Assembly (NCBI GenBank): GCA_040954595.2 | Contig: CM082597.2 | Coordinates: forward strand, 10,230,001 to 10,294,000 | Length of the DNA: 64,000 bases | DNA from: Balanoglossus misakiensis | Taxonomy: Eukaryota > Hemichordata | Direction of reading: 5' to 3' | Notes under the pieces: model-generated | What the model was told of the DNA's origin: nothing | Seen by the model: only the letters and a program-made list of their open reading frames with translations | The model's database searches: none | Translations under genes and position numbers: made by a program | Shown here: piece after piece, positions 61,201 to 64,000 of the stretch | Layout of the letters: every line of letters starts with the position of its first letter | How positions within the stretch are numbered: the first letter of the stretch is position 1

Positions 61201-64000
61201 TTATGCAGTTGTTACATATGATGCAAGTTGCCCATAAAATTACCTAACAATAAAATGTGGCTGTCGAACATTGGTCCCAACAATAACGACAAACACAATA
61301 CGATAGAATTTTTACTCAATGACTTTCTGGCCTCATTTTCGCATCGTCTTGGAAGGGCAAATGAAAAAGGCATATCGATTATTGGTACTCCACTTATTAG
61401 ACTTTCGACTGTTTGTCAACAGCACTGCCAAGGAACTCCTGCCAGCCATCATTGATTGTCTGGATAGTAGTGCCCAGAGTGTCGTCAATGTAGCTTTACA
61501 ACATCTACGCTAAACAAATCTCTTTTTTTTTTGGCCTAACTTAATATATTTGTTTATTTCAGTGCTATGAGCAATACTCCGTTGTGTTTACTGTCAGAGA
61601 TGTATCTGCAACAACCCGATTTAATTCAGAGTGTCAGAAAAAGTGACTTGCTGGTCAAGAATGCAAACAGTGTCAGTCAGAGTGTCTCACAGGTGAGAGA
61701 TTTTTTCTTTTTTTTTACACACGGGTTAGACGTGGGCATTGCAGAGAGGGCAGCACCAATTTCATAAATGTACGTAGCAGTAAATACAGACTGCCTTTGC
61801 TTCCTTCCATATTTCATGCACACCGTGTAAGTAGACTATACCTAATTTTGTCCCTTCTTTTCACCCAATTTACTGTCTTTTCCTGATCTCCAACACAGAC
61901 TATGGTTGCCACCATCTTGTCTGTTGTTAGGACAGCACACTGCCTTATTGTGTTGACTGTGTGCAGTTTTTGTAACCAGAGCCTCTAACCCAAACTATTA
62001 TGCAGTTGTTACATATGATGCAAGTTGCCCATAAAATTACCTAACAATAAAATGTGGCTGTCGAACATTGGTCCCAACAATAATGACAAACACAATACGA
62101 TAGAATTTTTACTCAATGACTTTCTGGCCTCATTTTCGCATCGTCTTGGACGGGCAAATGAAAAAGGCATATCGATTATTGGTACTCCACTTATTAGACT
62201 TTCCACTGTTTGTCAACAGCACTGCCAAGGAACTCCTGCCAGCCATCATTGATTGTCTGGATAGTAGTGCCCAGAGTGTCGTCAATGTAGCTTTACAACA
62301 TCTACGCTAAACAAATCTCTTTTTTTTTTGGCCTAACTTAATATATTTGTTTATTTCAGTGCTATGAGCAATACTCCGTTGCGTTTACTGTCAGAGATGT
62401 ATCTGCAACAACCCGATTTAATTCAGAGTGTCAGAAAAAGTGACTTGCTGGTCAAGAATGCAAACAGTGTCAGTCAGAGTGTCTCACAGGTGAGAGATTT
62501 TTTTCTTTTTTTTTACACACGGGTTAGACGTGGGCATTGCAGAGAGGGCAGCACCAATTTCATAAATGTACGTAGCAGTAAATACAGACTGCCTTTGCTT
62601 CCTTCCATATTTCATGCACACCGTGTAAGTAGACTTTACCTAATTTTGTCCCTTCTTTTCACCCAATTTACTGTCTTTTCCTGATCTCCAACACAGACTA
62701 TGGTTGCCACCATCTTGTCTGTTGTTAGGACAGCACACTGCCTTATTGTGTTGACTGTGTGCAGTTTTTGTAACCAGAGCCTCTAACCCAAACTATTATG
62801 CAGTTGTTACATATGATGCAAGTTGCCCATAAAATTACCTAACAATAAAATGTGGCTGTCGAACATTGGTCCCAACAATAACGACAAACACAATACGATA
62901 GAATTTTTACTCAATGACTTTCTGGCCTCATTTTCGCATCGTCCGGGAAGGGCAAATGAAAAAGGCATATCGATTATTGGTACTCCACTTATTAGACTTT
63001 CCACTGTTTGTCAACAGCACTGCCAAGGAACTCCTGCCAGCCATCATTGATTGTCTGGATAGTAGTGCCCAGAGTGTCGTCAATGTAGCTTTACAACATC
63101 TACGCTAAACAAATCTCTTTTTTTTTTGGCCTAACTTAATATATTTGTTTATTTCAGTGCTATGAGCAATACTCCGTTGCGTTTACTGTCAGAGATGTAT
63201 CTGCAACAACCCGATTTAATTCAGAGTGTCAGAAAAAGTGACTTGCTGGTCAAGAATGCAAACAGTGTCAGTCAGAGTGTCTCACAGGTGAGAGATTTTT
63301 TTCTTTTTTTTTTACACACGGGTTAGACGTGGGCATTGCAGAGAGGGCAGCACCAATTTCATAAATGTACGTAGCAGTAAATACAGACTGCCTTTGCTTC
63401 CTTCCATATTTCATGCACACCGTGTAAGTAGACTTTACCTAATTTTGTCCCTTCTTTTCACCCAATTTACTGTCTTTTCCTGATCTCCAACACAGACTAT
63501 GGTTGCCACCATCTTGTCTGTTGTTAGGACAGCACACTGCCTTATTGTGTTGACTGTGTGCAGTTTTTGTAACCAGAGCCTCTAACCCAAACTATTATGC
63601 AGTTGTTACATATGATGCAAGTTGCCCATAAAATTACCTAACAATAAAATGTGGCTGTCGAACATTGGTCCCAACAATAACGACAAACACAATACGATAG
63701 AATTTTTACTCAATGACTTTCTGGCCTCATTTTCGCATCGTCTTGGAAGGGCAAATGAAAAAGGCATATCGATTATTGGTACTCCACTTATTAGACTTTC
63801 CACTGTTTGTCAACAGCGATGCCAAGGAACTCCTGCCAGCCATCATTGATTGTCTGGATAGTAGTGCCCAGAGTGTCGTCAATGTAGCTTTACAACATCT
63901 ACGCTAAACAAATCTCTTTTTTTTTTGGCCTAACTTAATATATTTGTTTATTTCAGTGCTATGAGCAATACTCCGTTGCGTTTACTGTCAGAGATGTATC

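Larger units (their letters stand above)
21504..64000 (+). repeat. 797 bp tandem array (~53 units) built from an INTS1-like gene fragment
   Basis: Using CATATCGATTATTGG as anchor, units start at 21504, 22299, 23096, 23894 and so on to 63765, then run off the right edge. That is 53 full units plus a partial, most 795-804 bp long. Length differences come mainly from two T-tracts. Units differ by only a few substitutions each. Every unit has the same layout: a degenerate exon-like stretch (A), a T-rich intron end with TTTATTTCAG, a 130 bp exon (B) with GTGAGA donor, intron, then an acceptor-like CCAACACAG with a short open stretch (C). An exon plus introns forms the repeat, so it is an amplified piece of a gene rather than a simple satellite. 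Confidence 0.95.

Overview
The window looks like accessory, repeat-dominated DNA from an animal nuclear genome. The evidence is GT-AG exon/intron structure, a THAP-type DNA transposon, an exon resembling Integrator subunit 1, AT-rich satellites and small inverted-repeat elements. An aquatic invertebrate is likely, but the species cannot be fixed from sequence alone. No gene in the window is demonstrably intact. Nothing is prokaryotic or viral.

Layout. (1) 1 to about 16412: a head-to-tail array of a unit of about 4.67 kb carrying a PIF/Harbinger-like (ISL2EU-type) transposase gene on the + strand. The gene has a THAP exon, a 668 bp intron and a long coiled-coil plus DDE exon. Five copies of the DDE exon are present, starting at 41, 4074, 8744, 13418 and 15310. 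All are broken, by shared and private lesions. Two carry the same 576 bp TTAA-flanked MITE inside the catalytic domain. (2) 16413-18058: the end of the transposon array, a minus-strand exon resembling the YqaJ/SWIM accessory protein of ISL2EU elements, and a 968 bp segment bounded by 45 bp inverted repeats. That segment holds a GC-rich, TATA-less promoter-like cluster. (3) 18059-21494: a satellite of about 180 bp with two monomer types, interrupted by an insertion that contains a 143-nt hairpin. (4) 21495-64000: a tandem array of a 797 bp unit, about 53 copies, running off the right edge. Each unit carries one well-formed 130 bp exon and a neighbouring degenerate exon whose translations resemble part of Integrator complex subunit 1 (INTS1), plus intron sequence. 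The units are nearly identical and show nested higher-order duplication, the clearest being a six-unit block repeated with a 4789 bp offset.

How it fits together: the window records three rounds of tandem amplification (transposon, satellite, host-gene fragment) joined at sharp breakpoints. The transposon copies share old lesions, so they were multiplied after inactivation and by a process other than transposition. The INTS1-like array is the most unusual part: a piece of an essential RNA-processing gene turned into a megasatellite-like array that keeps splice sites in most units. Family assignments are from remembered motifs; no database was searched.
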